A DNA stretch of 64,000 nt from Opitutaceae bacterium. GTDB taxonomy: Bacteria > Verrucomicrobiota > Verrucomicrobiia > Opitutales > Opitutaceae. Made by a program: the position numbers and the translations under genes. Shown here in pieces: positions 1-9,548 of this stretch. Where the stretch lies: NCBI GenBank assembly GCA_014879845.1, contig JACSRI010000164.1, forward strand, positions 1 through 64,000. Direction: 5' to 3'. The notes beneath the pieces were generated by a model. The model made no database searches and was not told where the DNA came from. It saw only the letters and a program-made list of their open reading frames with translations. The first letter of the stretch is position 1; the number at the start of each line of letters is the position of its first letter.

Positions 1-591
1 CACGACCACCACGAGCGCGCCGCCGACGAGCACGACGGCCTGCACCACGCCGGTCCAGATCACCGCCTCCGTGCCACCAAGCAACGGATACAGCATGATG
101 GCGAGCCCGGCGCCCACGATGATCCAGCGGATGTCCCAGCCGGTGAGCGGCACCAGCGCCAGCGCGAGCAGGTAGAGGATCGTGGCCAGCCGGGACACCT
201 GCAGCAGGAGGTAGCACACCACCGCGTAGGTGCGCGCCCACGGGCCGAACCGCGTCTCGAGGTGATGGTAGGCGGAGATCTCGCCGCTGCCGCGGTAGAA
301 CGGCACGAACCAGCGCACAGCGATCCACGCGGCCAGCGGCAGCGAGAGGGCGAAGACAAAGGCGTTCCAGTCGCCCGCGTAGGATTTTCCGGGATTGGCG
401 AGGAAACTGATGCTGCTCACGTACGAGCCAAAGATCGACAGCCCGACCGCCCAGCCGGGCAGCGCGCGGCCCGCGGACATGAAGTAATCGCTGTTGCGAT
501 TGCGCCGATAAAACAGGCACCCGAACCCGGTCACGCCGACGAGGTAGACGAGCAGGACCGCGAGATCGGCGATGGAGAGGGCGTGGGGCAC
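1..591 (-). CDS. Sodium:solute symporter family protein, N-terminal part (runs off window)
   Basis: The first 197 codons of a membrane transporter whose C-terminal part lies beyond base 1. Read on the minus strand from a GTG at 591, the product opens with a hydrophobic helix, then a charged loop (YRRRNRNSDYFMSAGR) typical of the first cytoplasmic loop of the SSS family. Near the window edge it has the family-typical stretch LGGTEAVIWTGVVQ. An in-frame TAA lies four codons upstream of the GTG (codons TAA CTT CTT CCG CCG TCT GTG), so the start is well bounded. It begins 30 bp after the DapA-like aldolase gene on the same strand, so it probably imports the sugar acid that this operon degrades. 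A second, complete symporter of the same family starts at 11011. Substrate cannot be told from sequence. Confidence 0.85.
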   Translation of the reverse strand, partial: MPHALSIADLAVLLVYLVGVTGFGCLFYRRNRNSDYFMSAGRALPGWAVGLSIFGSYVSSISFLANPGKSYAGDWNAFVFALSLPLAAWIAVRWFVPFYRGSGEISAYHHLETRFGPWARTYAVVCYLLLQVSRLATILYLLALALVPLTGWDIRWIIVGAGLAIMLYPLLGGTEAVIWTGVVQAVVLVGGALVVVV

Positions 592-621
592 AGACGGCGG
601 AAGAAGTTAATCGTGTCTGGG

Positions 622-1566
622 TCAAGCGGCGCGGCGGCGTGTCCGACTCGCCGTCGGGCCCGCCGGCGCCAAGCCCCAGGCGGCGAATTTCGCGCGCAGG
701 TTCTCGACGATCTCGCCGTAGATCTTCGCCGAGGCGGCGGAGACGACCATCTTGGGCGCGCCCACCTCGAGGCCGCGCGCCTCCATGCCGGCGGCGACGT
801 TGAGCGTGAAGGTGAGACGATCGATCGACGCGCCGACTTCGCGCATGCGCGAGGCAGTCGGCTCCAGTTCGCCCGCCTCGCCCTTTCGGAAGACGCGGAA
901 CTGCTCGACCATCATCTCGGGCACGAAATTGACCAGGCCGCCGATGCAACCGGCGACGCCGAGCTTGAAGACTTCGGGCAAGCGCGTATCTGCCCCGGAA
1001 AACACGGCAAAACCCTTCTGGGCCCCGAGCCGCAGGAGCTCGGTGTGGTAGCCGAACTCGGCGCCACTCTGCTTGATCGCGACCATCGGATGACGGTCGG
1101 CGAAGGAGGCGATCGTCTCGAGGCCGATGCGGTTGGTCGTCAGCTCGGGAAAATTGTAGAGCATGACGGGCACGTCCGCGGCGTCGGCGGCGTAGTCGAA
1201 GAACGCGAGTTGGTCCGCCGCCGACACCGGGTAGAAGCTAGGCGGCATCACCGCGACGCCCGGCAGACCGAGGCGACGCGCGAAACGCCCGAGCTCGGCC
1301 ACGGCTTGCGGGCGGATGTCGCTGATGTTGGCGATGACCGGCAGAGGCGCGGCCAGCTCGGCCACGGTCTCGAGGATCGCCTTGCGTTCCTCGACGGAAA
1401 AGCGCGGGAACTCGCCCGTGCTGCCGAGGCCGAGCACGCCGTGGATGCCACGCTCGCGCAGCCAGGCGAGATGCGCGGCGAGCGCGCGCTTGAGCACGCG
1501 ACCGCGCACGTCGGTCGGGATCGCGAGAGCGGCCAGGATGCCTTCGCGGGGAAATGGAGTCTTCAT
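622..1566 (-). CDS. Dihydrodipicolinate synthase / N-acetylneuraminate lyase family aldolase
   Basis: A 314-residue class I aldolase of the DapA/NanA family. Visible family marks are GSTGE at 48-52 (substrate carboxylate loop), Tyr137 in YNFP, and the Schiff-base Lys165 in AIKQSG. Length and spacing fit the family. Members cleave or condense pyruvate with aldehydes; GSTGE is the form seen in neuraminate lyase and 2-keto-3-deoxy sugar-acid aldolases more than in true DapA. The open frame continues upstream to 1653, but that part is translated repeat sequence, and the family normally begins near the MKTPFP start chosen here. It follows the GH28 gene and precedes the symporter at 591, so a catabolic role on a sugar acid is likely. 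Lysine synthesis is unlikely. Confidence 0.85.
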   Translation of the reverse strand: MKTPFPREGILAALAIPTDVRGRVLKRALAAHLAWLRERGIHGVLGLGSTGEFPRFSVEERKAILETVAELAAPLPVIANISDIRPQAVAELGRFARRLGLPGVAVMPPSFYPVSAADQLAFFDYAADAADVPVMLYNFPELTTNRIGLETIASFADRHPMVAIKQSGAEFGYHTELLRLGAQKGFAVFSGADTRLPEVFKLGVAGCIGGLVNFVPEMMVEQFRVFRKGEAGELEPTASRMREVGASIDRLTFTLNVAAGMEARGLEVGAPKMVVSAASAKIYGEIVENLRAKFAAWGLAPAGPTASRTRRRAA

Positions 1567-1585
1567 GCGGATACGGGAGCGGAAC

Positions 1586-1758
1586 TTTGAACCACAAAGG
1601 ACACAGAGGGCACAGAGGCTGGAAAACAGCCACAAGGAGCACCGACGGCACATGAGTGGCGCACTGCGCGCTCAGAGCCTCATGCGCCAGCCGTGAACTA
1701 TGTGGCGGTCCTTCGCTCCTGCCTTTCTCTGTGCCCTTTGTGTCCTCTGTGGTTCAAA
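1586..1758. repeat. Dispersed element with 32-bp terminal inverted repeats (class 1)
   Basis: Arms at 1586-1617 and 1727-1758 are reverse complements with only two mismatches. The outer end is TTTGAACCACAAAGGACACA and the core between the arms is about 110 bp. Related, less perfect copies lie at 16970-17113 and 27564-27710, and a structurally similar element of different sequence at 37774-37975. It sits between the GH28 stop and the aldolase start. No transposase is present, so it is a non-autonomous repeat or a large hairpin element. AACCACAGAGG-type repeats are widespread in bacteria including verrucomicrobia, from general knowledge. Confidence 0.85.
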
Positions 1759-1768
1759 TTGATTGATA

Positions 1769-3214
1769 CTACTTCGCCTGGGGTCCCACCGTCGTCACGT
1801 CGGTGACGTTTTCCATCTTCACGATGTCGGTGAGCGCGGCGCGCGTGGAAGTGCCGATGTTGTCGAGCAGGAGGCCGCGCGAGTTGGTGAAGGTGAACGG
1901 TGCGCCCTCAGTCGCGTCGATGCGGATGTCGTGCAGTTCGAGGTCTTCCGCCCAGGAGCAGACAAACCCCCGCTTGCCCGTGCCGTTGACGTCGGTCATG
2001 CGCACCTGCTCGACCGCCTGCTCGGCGATGCCGTCGATCGCGACGACGGTGGCCGCGTTGACCACGGTGATGTTGCTGATCGCGATGTTGCGGTAGGTGG
2101 GTGTGCGCTCGCTGCGCGCCTCAGGCTCGGTGCGGCCGTAGTTACTCGTGATGTGGATCGCCTCGCGCGGGGCATCCACGATCACCCAGTTGTCGAAGCG
2201 GATGTTCTCCACCACGGCGCCGCGGCCGCGCTGGGTCTTGAGCCGGATGCCCCGATCTGTGCCGCGGCACACGATGTTGCTCGCGGTGATGTCGCGGATC
2301 CCGCCCGACATCTCGCTGCCGATCACGACCGCGCCGTGGCCGCGGTGCATGATGCAGTTGGTGATCGTGACGAGCTCGGTCGGGATGCCCACACGGCGGC
2401 CATCGGCGTCGCGCCCGGACTTGATCACGATGCAGTCGTCGCCCGTATCGAAGTAGCAGTCGGAGATGCGGACGTTGCGGCACGAATCGATGTCGTAGCC
2501 GTCGCCGTTGGGGCCGTGCGAGATGAAGGAGACGCCGCGCACCACGATGTCCTGCGAGTAGATCGTGTGCAGCAACCACATCGGCGAGTTCGTGATCGTC
2601 ACGCCCTCGACGAGGATATTCCGGCACTTGAACGGGACAATGAGCGACGGACGGATGAAGTTGGCCGCCTCGACAAAATCTTCGCGCGTAACCGTCGCAC
2701 CGTCGCCCGCCTGGATGCGGTCGCGCAGGGCGACCCAGACCGGCCGCGCCTTTTCTGCAATGTCGCGCCGGGCGGTCGTGTCGCTCGAGCGCCACCACCA
2801 GTTCTGGCCCTGGCCATCGATCGTGCCCCGGCCGGTGATGGCGATGTTCTCTTTGCCGTTGGCGTAGAGGAGCGGTCCATACGTCCACGCCGTCGTGCCC
2901 TCCCAGCGCGACTCCACCAGCGGCGAGTCGGCCGGATCGCCCGAATAGAGGAGCACCGCGCCAGCCTCGAGGTGGAGCGTGAGGTTGCTTTCGAGATGAA
3001 TCGATCCCGAGAGGTAGCGGCCGGCAGGAAACACCAGCGTGCCGCCGCCGGACTCCTTCACGGCCGCGATGGCCTTGGCGATGGCGGCGGTGTTCTTCGT
3101 CGTGCCGTCGGGCACGGCGCCGAAGTCGAGCACGTTGATCGTCGCGGCAGGCGCGAGCGAGGCGAGCAGCGCCAGCGCGATGCTGCAGACCAGAAGGGGG
3201 AGGAAGCGTTTCAT
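1769..3214 (-). CDS. Polygalacturonase-type glycoside hydrolase, family GH28
   Basis: A 481-residue secreted right-handed beta-helix enzyme. A signal peptide occupies about residues 1-23 (hydrophobic run ending LAPAA). It is followed by the pectin-lyase-fold opening INVLDFGAVPDG. GH28 active-site marks are all visible: NGDG with Asp238, the pair Asp259-Asp260 in TGDD, GHG with His293, and RGIRLKT downstream. The family hydrolyses alpha-1,4-galacturonosyl links in homogalacturonan or rhamnogalacturonan, so the likely role is periplasmic or extracellular pectin backbone cleavage. The frame is open to 3394, but the start at 3214 is the one that exposes the signal peptide. It lies 28 bp after the DUF5060 enzyme in the same operon. 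Confidence 0.92.
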   Translation of the reverse strand: MKRFLPLLVCSIALALLASLAPAATINVLDFGAVPDGTTKNTAAIAKAIAAVKESGGGTLVFPAGRYLSGSIHLESNLTLHLEAGAVLLYSGDPADSPLVESRWEGTTAWTYGPLLYANGKENIAITGRGTIDGQGQNWWWRSSDTTARRDIAEKARPVWVALRDRIQAGDGATVTREDFVEAANFIRPSLIVPFKCRNILVEGVTITNSPMWLLHTIYSQDIVVRGVSFISHGPNGDGYDIDSCRNVRISDCYFDTGDDCIVIKSGRDADGRRVGIPTELVTITNCIMHRGHGAVVIGSEMSGGIRDITASNIVCRGTDRGIRLKTQRGRGAVVENIRFDNWVIVDAPREAIHITSNYGRTEPEARSERTPTYRNIAISNITVVNAATVVAIDGIAEQAVEQVRMTDVNGTGKRGFVCSWAEDLELHDIRIDATEGAPFTFTNSRGLLLDNIGTSTRAALTDIVKMENVTDVTTVGPQAK

Positions 3215-3242
3215 GCGTGAAAGAATATCGAGTGCGTGCGAC

Positions 3243-4883
3243 TCAGTAGCCGGGTGGTTTGTCGCTGATCTCGCCCTGGGTGCCGCCGGTGCGACGGATG
3301 CGCAGGGCGATGCCATCCTTGCCGGGCAACGCGATGCTGCGGCCGGCGGCGTCGACGAAGCTGTAGCGGTCCTTCTTCTTCGCGACAAACTCACCCGGCA
3401 CCGGCGTGATCGTCATCTCCCACGTGTCGATGATCTCGGCGCTGAAGATCGTGCCTTCGGCAATGCCGTCGCGGTAGAGCTGGAAAGGCCACGACGTCGG
3501 TTTCTCGTGGCCGAAATACCAGAGGTAATACTCGCCCGGCTTGCCGCCGACGCGTGGCTCCCACCATTTGTCGATCGGATCGATCCCGCCGGCAGGCCCG
3601 TCCTCCATGACCTTGCGCAGGAAGGCGAGACGCGGGGCGCTCTCGCCGCGCAACACCCCGCCCTGCCCCAGCCAGACGAACTCGCTCGTGTCGCCGGGCT
3701 GCACCCAGTACTCGCTGTGCCCCACGTAGGTGCCGGCCACGGTGCCGGCCCAGAAGCGGTGCACCATCTCGCGCGAGGTGAGCTGGGCCCAGCGGTAGAC
3801 GTGGTTGCCCTCGTATTCGACCTCGTCGTACACGATGGGCCTGCGGTAGACGTCACGGTAGATCTGGGCCTTGCCCGGCTCGGTCACGGCGAGTCCGTTC
3901 TGGAGGCTCACATGCGTGACCCACGGCTGGTTGTGGTTGTAGATCACCTTGCCGTTGTGGATCGAGCGGAGGTGGTCGTAGGGATCGGCGGCCATCACGA
4001 CCTGGAAGTAGCGGTCCCAGTCGGCCTCGGTCTTGGTGCGCACGAAGTCGTATTCATTGGCCATGGACCACCAGATGTTCCGGTAGGCACCCAGTCGCGC
4101 GACGATGTAGCGCAGGTAGCGGTCCTCGACCTCGGGCGGCATCGTGTCCAGGCCCCAGATGTGCTCGTCGTCGTAGGGATGGAAGAGGATCAGGTCGCAC
4201 TCGACACCGAGGTCGCGCAGCTGGCCCACGCGCCGGTCCAGGTGCTGGAAGAACTCCGGATTGAAGCGCGCGTAGTCCGGCTTCGTGCCTTCACCGGCGA
4301 AGGGAAAACGCGTGGGCGGCATCGTGCTCGTTCCGTGCGTCTGGGGAAACACGCACATCCGGAGCTTGTTGAAGGGCGAGGCGGCGAGCGTCCGGAGCGT
4401 CTGCTCCTCCACCTCGGCCGGCCGGTGCGTCCAGGTGTAGCAGGTCGTGCCGATCTGCTTGAAGGGCGTGCCGTCGGCGTAGGCGAAGTGGTAGGTGTTG
4501 GCCACGCGCACCGGGCCGTGATTGTCCTTCGAGGGTGCGGTCACGGTGAATACGCCGCGCTTCTGCGTGAGCGGCCAGCGGTTGCTGTGCGTGAAGTAGG
4601 TCCATGTGCCCGTGGCGTCGGGCATGAAGCGGACCCGATAGACGCCACCGCCATCGTAGAAGCCGTCGACCGTGACGGTCTTCTGGCCATTGGAGAAATC
4701 GGCGCTGAGCGTGACGTCGAGGAACGGGTTGCCGTCAGTCGGGCCGGTGAGCGCGAGTTCGAAGGTGCCCCACTGCTCGACCTGCGCGGGGGCGGGTTCG
4801 GCGGCACGCACGGGCAGAACCGCGGCGAACACGGCCGCGAGCGCGACAAGATACGACAACGAGAAACGAGGGAGGTAGGTCAT
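3243..4883 (-). CDS. Secreted DUF5060/DUF4038 (apiosidase-like) glycoside hydrolase
   Basis: A 546-residue protein with signal peptide 1-28 (ending LPVRAAE). An N-terminal beta-sandwich (about 30-125, DUF5060-like, starting QVEQWGTFELAL) is followed by a TIM barrel (about 130-460) with the FAYADGTPFKQIGTTCYTW opening typical of DUF4038. A short C-terminal beta-domain (DUF5605-like) ends the protein. Candidate catalytic acids are Glu277 in MANEYD and Glu354 in YDEVEYE. DUF4038 barrels include the GH140 apiosidases that act on rhamnogalacturonan II; whether this one cleaves apiose is inference. The start gives a clear signal peptide and lies 13 bp after the DUF6298 gene. Confidence 0.82.
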   Translation of the reverse strand: MTYLPRFSLSYLVALAAVFAAVLPVRAAEPAPAQVEQWGTFELALTGPTDGNPFLDVTLSADFSNGQKTVTVDGFYDGGGVYRVRFMPDATGTWTYFTHSNRWPLTQKRGVFTVTAPSKDNHGPVRVANTYHFAYADGTPFKQIGTTCYTWTHRPAEVEEQTLRTLAASPFNKLRMCVFPQTHGTSTMPPTRFPFAGEGTKPDYARFNPEFFQHLDRRVGQLRDLGVECDLILFHPYDDEHIWGLDTMPPEVEDRYLRYIVARLGAYRNIWWSMANEYDFVRTKTEADWDRYFQVVMAADPYDHLRSIHNGKVIYNHNQPWVTHVSLQNGLAVTEPGKAQIYRDVYRRPIVYDEVEYEGNHVYRWAQLTSREMVHRFWAGTVAGTYVGHSEYWVQPGDTSEFVWLGQGGVLRGESAPRLAFLRKVMEDGPAGGIDPIDKWWEPRVGGKPGEYYLWYFGHEKPTSWPFQLYRDGIAEGTIFSAEIIDTWEMTITPVPGEFVAKKKDRYSFVDAAGRSIALPGKDGIALRIRRTGGTQGEISDKPPGY

Positions 4884-4896
4884 CAGGGCGAAAAAG

Positions 4897-7800
4897 TCAG
4901 TGGTTGCGAACGAGCCAGAACGCAGCGGGGCGGTTGGTGCGGCGACCGATCGTGGTGATCTCGCCGGTGCTGATCTCCTGGATCGGTTCGAGGACCGCGC
5001 CGCTCTCCAGGTCGATCGGCCGGACAAGAAAGCGGCCCGGCGCGTGGCTCTGCAGCGCCACGTCTCCCGAGCCGGAGGGAGCGACGACAAAGGCCTCGGC
5101 ATCGCTCCGCGCGAGGATCCAGAGATCGCCCGGAGCCTCGGTCGGCACCATGGAGGCAAGTGCGGCGAGCAACCGCGGATCCGTCGTGCGCGGCAGCTTC
5201 GGGAAGGATCCGCCCGCCGCCGCGAACATCCAACCGTCGGCCTCCGGCAGGTTCGAGATCACGGCCATTTGGGGAAACCGCGCGCGATATTCGCGCACCA
5301 TCCCGGCGATCGATCGCGCACTCGGCCGCCCGCCCTTCCACAAGCGGGCGTGCTGACGCGGGGCCAGTTCGGTGCCGCCGGGCGGGGCGAACTCGCCGCC
5401 CGTCTCGGTGCGGAACCAGTAGGTCAGGTCGATGACGTCAACGACCGCCGCGCGCGTGGGATCGGCGAGGATCGCGTCCTGCACATCCTTCGGCGCGCTC
5501 AACGCGATGAGCGGGTGCTTGCCCGTCTCGCGCTCCCACTCCGCGACGACATCGAGCCAGAACTGCATGAAGGGCAGCGGGCCGCTGTTCTCCGCCGTGA
5601 GCGTGTGGATGACATTGGGCTCATCCGCGAGCGCGGCCAGACACTGCCGCATGTAGGCGCGATGCAGCTCGCGGCGAACGGGGTGGCTCACGTCGTAGAA
5701 TTCCGCCGCCATCTTGATCGTGTCGCCGTCGAAGGGCGGCGGCTCGGTGAAGCCAGTGGCGTTGATGTTGTTCACCGGACGCCAGGGCGAATCCACCCAG
5801 TGCGCGCCGGACTCGAGGATGTTGTGCTGGAAATACGTCTCGTGGATGAGGACGCGGCCCTGTTCACGACCCACCGCAGCAAACTCGCGCACTCGCGCGA
5901 AATACCACGGGTTGTAACGGGTGAGATCGTAGCGGCTGAGCCCGTCCCAGGCGCGCCCCTGCCCGCTGCGCGCGAACGGCATCTCAAAGAAGGGCGGCCA
6001 CACATCAGCGTCGGGCCGCCGGATCATCTGGTGATCGATGCGGCGCCGCTCGTGCCACAGTCCGTAGTGATGACGAAACGCCACCTCGTCCTGCGCGACC
6101 ATGCGCGCGACGACACTCGGTATCTCGTCGGTCAGCCCCGTGCCCGTGCGACCCGGGGCGAAACGCGTCAGCGCCGGACCATACTCCGAGGCGCGCGCCG
6201 GTTCGAGGCGTCCGAGCCACCAGGCACCCGAACCCTGCGCGCCGGTGAGGAGGCGACCACCCGCAGTCAGCCAGCCGCCGGTCAGCGCGAGAGCCGGCGC
6301 CGGCGCGGGTTTCGGCACGGCCAGTCGCGCGGCGAGATCGGGCACCACCTGCTCGAGCGCGGGCACGGCCATCCTCGTCTCGATCGGCGCGAGCGGACTG
6401 AGCGCCTCGAGCGCGCGGTCGCCCAGCCTGGCGGCCAGCTGCGCGCGGTAGAGGCTCTGCGGCTCGATGAACTCGTTGACCTGGCTCCACGGTCCGCCGC
6501 CGACGAACTGCCCCCACACGCCGCAGGCCCAGTTGGTCGCGCCCGGCGGCGAGCGACAGATCACGGTCGAGGCCGAACTCTGCCAGAGCATCGAGCCCGC
6601 GGCATTCCAGCCCACGCCCTGGTTGAATGTCTCCAGGTTGTCGAGACGCAGGGAGCCGCCGTCGATGACGACGTTGTCGAAGAGGATGCCCGTCGACCAG
6701 CTGCCGATCGAGCCGCTGAAGCCGTTGTGGTTTTCCGATGCGGAGCATTCGAGAAACACCGTCGGCCCGGCCACGAGGTAGCCCGTGGTGAAGTCGTTGC
6801 GCCCCTCCGAGGAGCGGCACCGCAGGAAGAGCGTTTGCTGGCCACGCGTGTGAATGGCCATGCGTCGGTAGCCGGCGATCTCCGAGACCGGCTCCAACGC
6901 GGCACAATCCTGCACGGTGATGCGCGCCGTCAGCGCGCCCACTTGCACGACCGAACCGGCGAAATGGCGCGCCGTGATATTCGCCACCCAGCCGTCGCGC
7001 ACGGCGTGCAGGTCGATGGCATTCCAGGCGTGCTGCTCATCGAGCGGATTGGCGGAGTCAAAGGCCGACTCGCAGGTGAGCCACTCCACGCCGACATGCC
7101 GCAGATAACCGGTAGCTTCATGCGGCGTGACCAAACCGCCGCCAAAATGCCGGTCGAGGGCAAAGGTCAGCGGCGCGTCGAGCACGAGCACGTCGCCTTC
7201 GATCGCCGCGATCACGCGGTCGCACCGCACGTCCAACGCCCCCGCTTTCCACTGGTAGGGCTGGCGCCCGGGCGCCTCGTGCATGCCGAGAAACTCGATC
7301 CACTCCTTCGTGCTCGGACGCTCGATCGTCACCAGCATGCCCACGGCCATGCCCGAGGTCCCGGCGACCTGCAGTCGCGTGGCGCCGACGGGCACACGCT
7401 CGGCGACCACCGTCACCGCGGCGCCCAGCGGACGACGGGTGGCGTCGCCGGCCACCTCGATCAGGGACCGGCGGTCCGTGCCCGTCGCGACGAGCACGGT
7501 CGGGGCGCGCTCGTCCATCGAGCCGCGCAGCACGACGCCGCTGGCGCGGATCTTCAGCTGGCCGGCGATCTGAAACGTGCCGGGCGCGAGTTGCACGGCG
7601 CCGCGCAGGCCGCGTCCATCGGCCGAAAGTCCGGAGACGAAATCGATGGCCGCCTGGATGCGCGCACCATCGTCGCCCTCGGCCGGGTCGACACGCACGC
7701 GCGCCTGTACCCGCGGGATGGGCACGCCGCCTCCGCCGTATCCAGCATGTGAATAGTCGGGCACGCGGTCGCCGTTGGCCGAAGACGCGTAGGTGATGCG

Positions 7801-7992
7801 GCCCTCGGCATCGACCGTGAGGGGTGGCGGGACCTGGACGGCGTGTGAAGCCGCGGCAGCGGAAAACAGCAGGAGACCCGCGAACACCCGAGGCAGGGAC
7901 ACCCCGCTGAGGCGTCCGCGCACGACCGGCGTCGTGGCGGAAATCGAACGCGACGTGCTCGGAAAGCGCGCCCCACCCTCGAACCAACTCAC
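4897..7992 (-). CDS. Large secreted beta-helix plus TIM-barrel-like protein (DUF6298 type)
   Basis: A 1031-residue protein beginning at a GTG that overlaps the stop of the upstream gene (GTGA), a sign of coupled translation. A hydrophobic segment near residues 33-50 (FAGLLLFSAAAASHA) looks like a signal peptide with a long n-region, so a later start is possible. Residues about 85-470 look like a parallel beta-helix (pectate-lyase-superfamily opening with VRVDPAEGDDGARIQAAID). Residues about 530-1000 form a second domain resembling the DUF6298 region: conserved HETYFQHNILE and HTLTAENSGP motifs suggest a barrel hydrolase. A specific substrate is not recognised; the surrounding pectin enzymes suggest a polysaccharide. 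Two catalytic-looking domains in one chain is noteworthy. Confidence 0.7.
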   Translation of the reverse strand: MSWFEGGARFPSTSRSISATTPVVRGRLSGVSLPRVFAGLLLFSAAAASHAVQVPPPLTVDAEGRITYASSANGDRVPDYSHAGYGGGGVPIPRVQARVRVDPAEGDDGARIQAAIDFVSGLSADGRGLRGAVQLAPGTFQIAGQLKIRASGVVLRGSMDERAPTVLVATGTDRRSLIEVAGDATRRPLGAAVTVVAERVPVGATRLQVAGTSGMAVGMLVTIERPSTKEWIEFLGMHEAPGRQPYQWKAGALDVRCDRVIAAIEGDVLVLDAPLTFALDRHFGGGLVTPHEATGYLRHVGVEWLTCESAFDSANPLDEQHAWNAIDLHAVRDGWVANITARHFAGSVVQVGALTARITVQDCAALEPVSEIAGYRRMAIHTRGQQTLFLRCRSSEGRNDFTTGYLVAGPTVFLECSASENHNGFSGSIGSWSTGILFDNVVIDGGSLRLDNLETFNQGVGWNAAGSMLWQSSASTVICRSPPGATNWACGVWGQFVGGGPWSQVNEFIEPQSLYRAQLAARLGDRALEALSPLAPIETRMAVPALEQVVPDLAARLAVPKPAPAPALALTGGWLTAGGRLLTGAQGSGAWWLGRLEPARASEYGPALTRFAPGRTGTGLTDEIPSVVARMVAQDEVAFRHHYGLWHERRRIDHQMIRRPDADVWPPFFEMPFARSGQGRAWDGLSRYDLTRYNPWYFARVREFAAVGREQGRVLIHETYFQHNILESGAHWVDSPWRPVNNINATGFTEPPPFDGDTIKMAAEFYDVSHPVRRELHRAYMRQCLAALADEPNVIHTLTAENSGPLPFMQFWLDVVAEWERETGKHPLIALSAPKDVQDAILADPTRAAVVDVIDLTYWFRTETGGEFAPPGGTELAPRQHARLWKGGRPSARSIAGMVREYRARFPQMAVISNLPEADGWMFAAAGGSFPKLPRTTDPRLLAALASMVPTEAPGDLWILARSDAEAFVVAPSGSGDVALQSHAPGRFLVRPIDLESGAVLEPIQEISTGEITTIGRRTNRPAAFWLVRNH

Positions 7993-9548
7993 GGCAGTCT
8001 CCCTTCCACGAGCGTGAGCGTCGGGCTGCTCGCGACCTCCGCGCCATCGACGAGCACGCGCAGGCCCGCACCGCGGCCGTAACGCTTGCCGTCGAGATCC
8101 CACAGGATGGTGAGCGTGCGGCCATGATAGCGCACTCCCTCGAGACAGAACCACGGCCAGCTCTTCTCCGGCAGCAACGGGTCGACCTCGACGACGTCGT
8201 CGGGGCGCGGGCGCAGGCCCACCACGCCCGAGATGAGCAGGTCCGCGTAGGTGGAGTGATTGTACCAGCGGCTGCGTGGGTCGGGGCCCTTCAGCCAGGC
8301 GCCGGTGTTTTCATCCTGATACTCACCGATGTAGGGCATCGCACCCCAGCGCTGGCTGCGCGTGTAGGTGATGAAGGCGTCGAAATAGTCGCGCCGCGTC
8401 ACGACCTCCTGCGGGTAGTCGCGCAGGACATGGCCCAGCGCGGTCAGCGTCTGCGACGTGGCAAACGGCCAGACGGCGCCGTCCCACTCGCACGTGCCCA
8501 CCCCGTGGCTACGAAACTCGGGATGGCGCCGCTCCGCGGTGGTGAGGCCCCAGGGAGCGCGGAAGCCGTCGTTGTCGTTGAACTGCGTCCAGGCGCGCTC
8601 GTAGCCGCGTCCGGGCTCCGGCAGCGAGAAATACCACGGGATGAAGCCGATTTGCTCGCGCACGGCGATGGGCTCGAGTTGCTCGGTGACCGAGCCGAAG
8701 AAGACGAGGCTTTCGTTCCAGAGCGTCGCCTGCACGGCCGAGCGGAGATGATCCGCCTTCGCCGCGAACTCGCGCGCGAGCTCGTCGCGCCCGGCGAGGC
8801 GAGCGATCTGCGCGAGCGCGCGGGCGTTGCCATACATGTAGGCGCTGATCGTCGGGCGCACATTCTTCACCTTGCGGCCGCCACTGATCGACTCCTCCAT
8901 CGCGTCCCAGACGTCGTGCTGCCAGAAAAGCCCGTCGGGCCGCACGCGCTCCTCCTCCCAGGCGCGGAAATCCGCGACGAGGTCGTCCAGCAGCGCGACC
9001 AGGGCAGGCGTGTCCTGCGTGACGAGCCAGCGCTGCCAGAGTGCGTACTGCAGCCACTGGGAGTACTTGTGCAGGTGATCCTGACGACGGCCGTCCGGCT
9101 TGCCGCGCAGCCAGTAGAGCACGGTGTCATCGTGCCAGCGCTGCTGCGCGAGCCAGCGGCCATCCATGAGCTGGTGCCCCAGCGCACTGGATACAAAGCG
9201 CGGCTTGGTGATGAACTCCGTGAAGGCGAACCGTCCGCTCTCCGGGTCGCGGCGCAGGTGCTTGCGCACCGTCCACCAGCGATACCAATAGATCTCCTCG
9301 ACCTGCGGATCGGCACATTCGAAGAGCGGCACGCCCGCCTCCCGCATCCACGCCCACGCCCCGGAGTTCGGGACCTCGTTCACCACGGTCTCGTCCTCCA
9401 TCGTGTTGAAGCGATCGACGTGGTGGGCAAACGCCTCCGGCGCGAGCACGCGCATCGCCTCGACCTCTGCAACCGGCGCGGCCCGGAGGCCAGCGACCAG
9501 CAGCAGTCCCGAGCACCACGCGATCGAAAGGACTCCGCGATTCGCCAT
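7989..9548 (-). CDS. MGH1-like (alpha/alpha)6-barrel glycoside hydrolase, secreted
   Basis: A 519-residue protein with a signal peptide at 1-24 (LSIAWCSGLLLVAGLRA). The rest is a helical-toroid glycosidase resembling the MGH1 / GH63-like group: tryptophan-rich segments (IYWYRWWTVRKHL), TFNDNDGF-like loops (TQFNDNDGFRAPWGL) and CEWDGAVWPFATSQT. Enzymes with this fold remove terminal sugars; linkage is not predictable here. The ATG at 9548 was preferred over the open upstream extension to 9671 because it starts directly at the signal peptide; the extension would include the operator palindrome. It is the first gene of the minus-strand enzyme operon, divergent from the LacI regulator. Confidence 0.75.
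   Translation of the reverse strand: MANRGVLSIAWCSGLLLVAGLRAAPVAEVEAMRVLAPEAFAHHVDRFNTMEDETVVNEVPNSGAWAWMREAGVPLFECADPQVEEIYWYRWWTVRKHLRRDPESGRFAFTEFITKPRFVSSALGHQLMDGRWLAQQRWHDDTVLYWLRGKPDGRRQDHLHKYSQWLQYALWQRWLVTQDTPALVALLDDLVADFRAWEEERVRPDGLFWQHDVWDAMEESISGGRKVKNVRPTISAYMYGNARALAQIARLAGRDELAREFAAKADHLRSAVQATLWNESLVFFGSVTEQLEPIAVREQIGFIPWYFSLPEPGRGYERAWTQFNDNDGFRAPWGLTTAERRHPEFRSHGVGTCEWDGAVWPFATSQTLTALGHVLRDYPQEVVTRRDYFDAFITYTRSQRWGAMPYIGEYQDENTGAWLKGPDPRSRWYNHSTYADLLISGVVGLRPRPDDVVEVDPLLPEKSWPWFCLEGVRYHGRTLTILWDLDGKRYGRGAGLRVLVDGAEVASSPTLTLVEGRLP

Noticed and set aside
262..1590. Long plus-strand open frame antisense to the aldolase
   Set aside because: Composition is an arginine/alanine/glutamate-rich shadow typical of GC-rich DNA; the opposite strand holds a family with catalytic residues.
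1567..1653. Upstream extension of the aldolase reading a hydrophobic repeat-derived leader (CSLWLFSSLCALCVLCGSKF)
   Set aside because: The family starts at MKTPFP and is cytoplasmic; the 5' frame is repeat sequence. It is recorded because the same kind of read-through seems to be used as a leader at 16969 and 27680.
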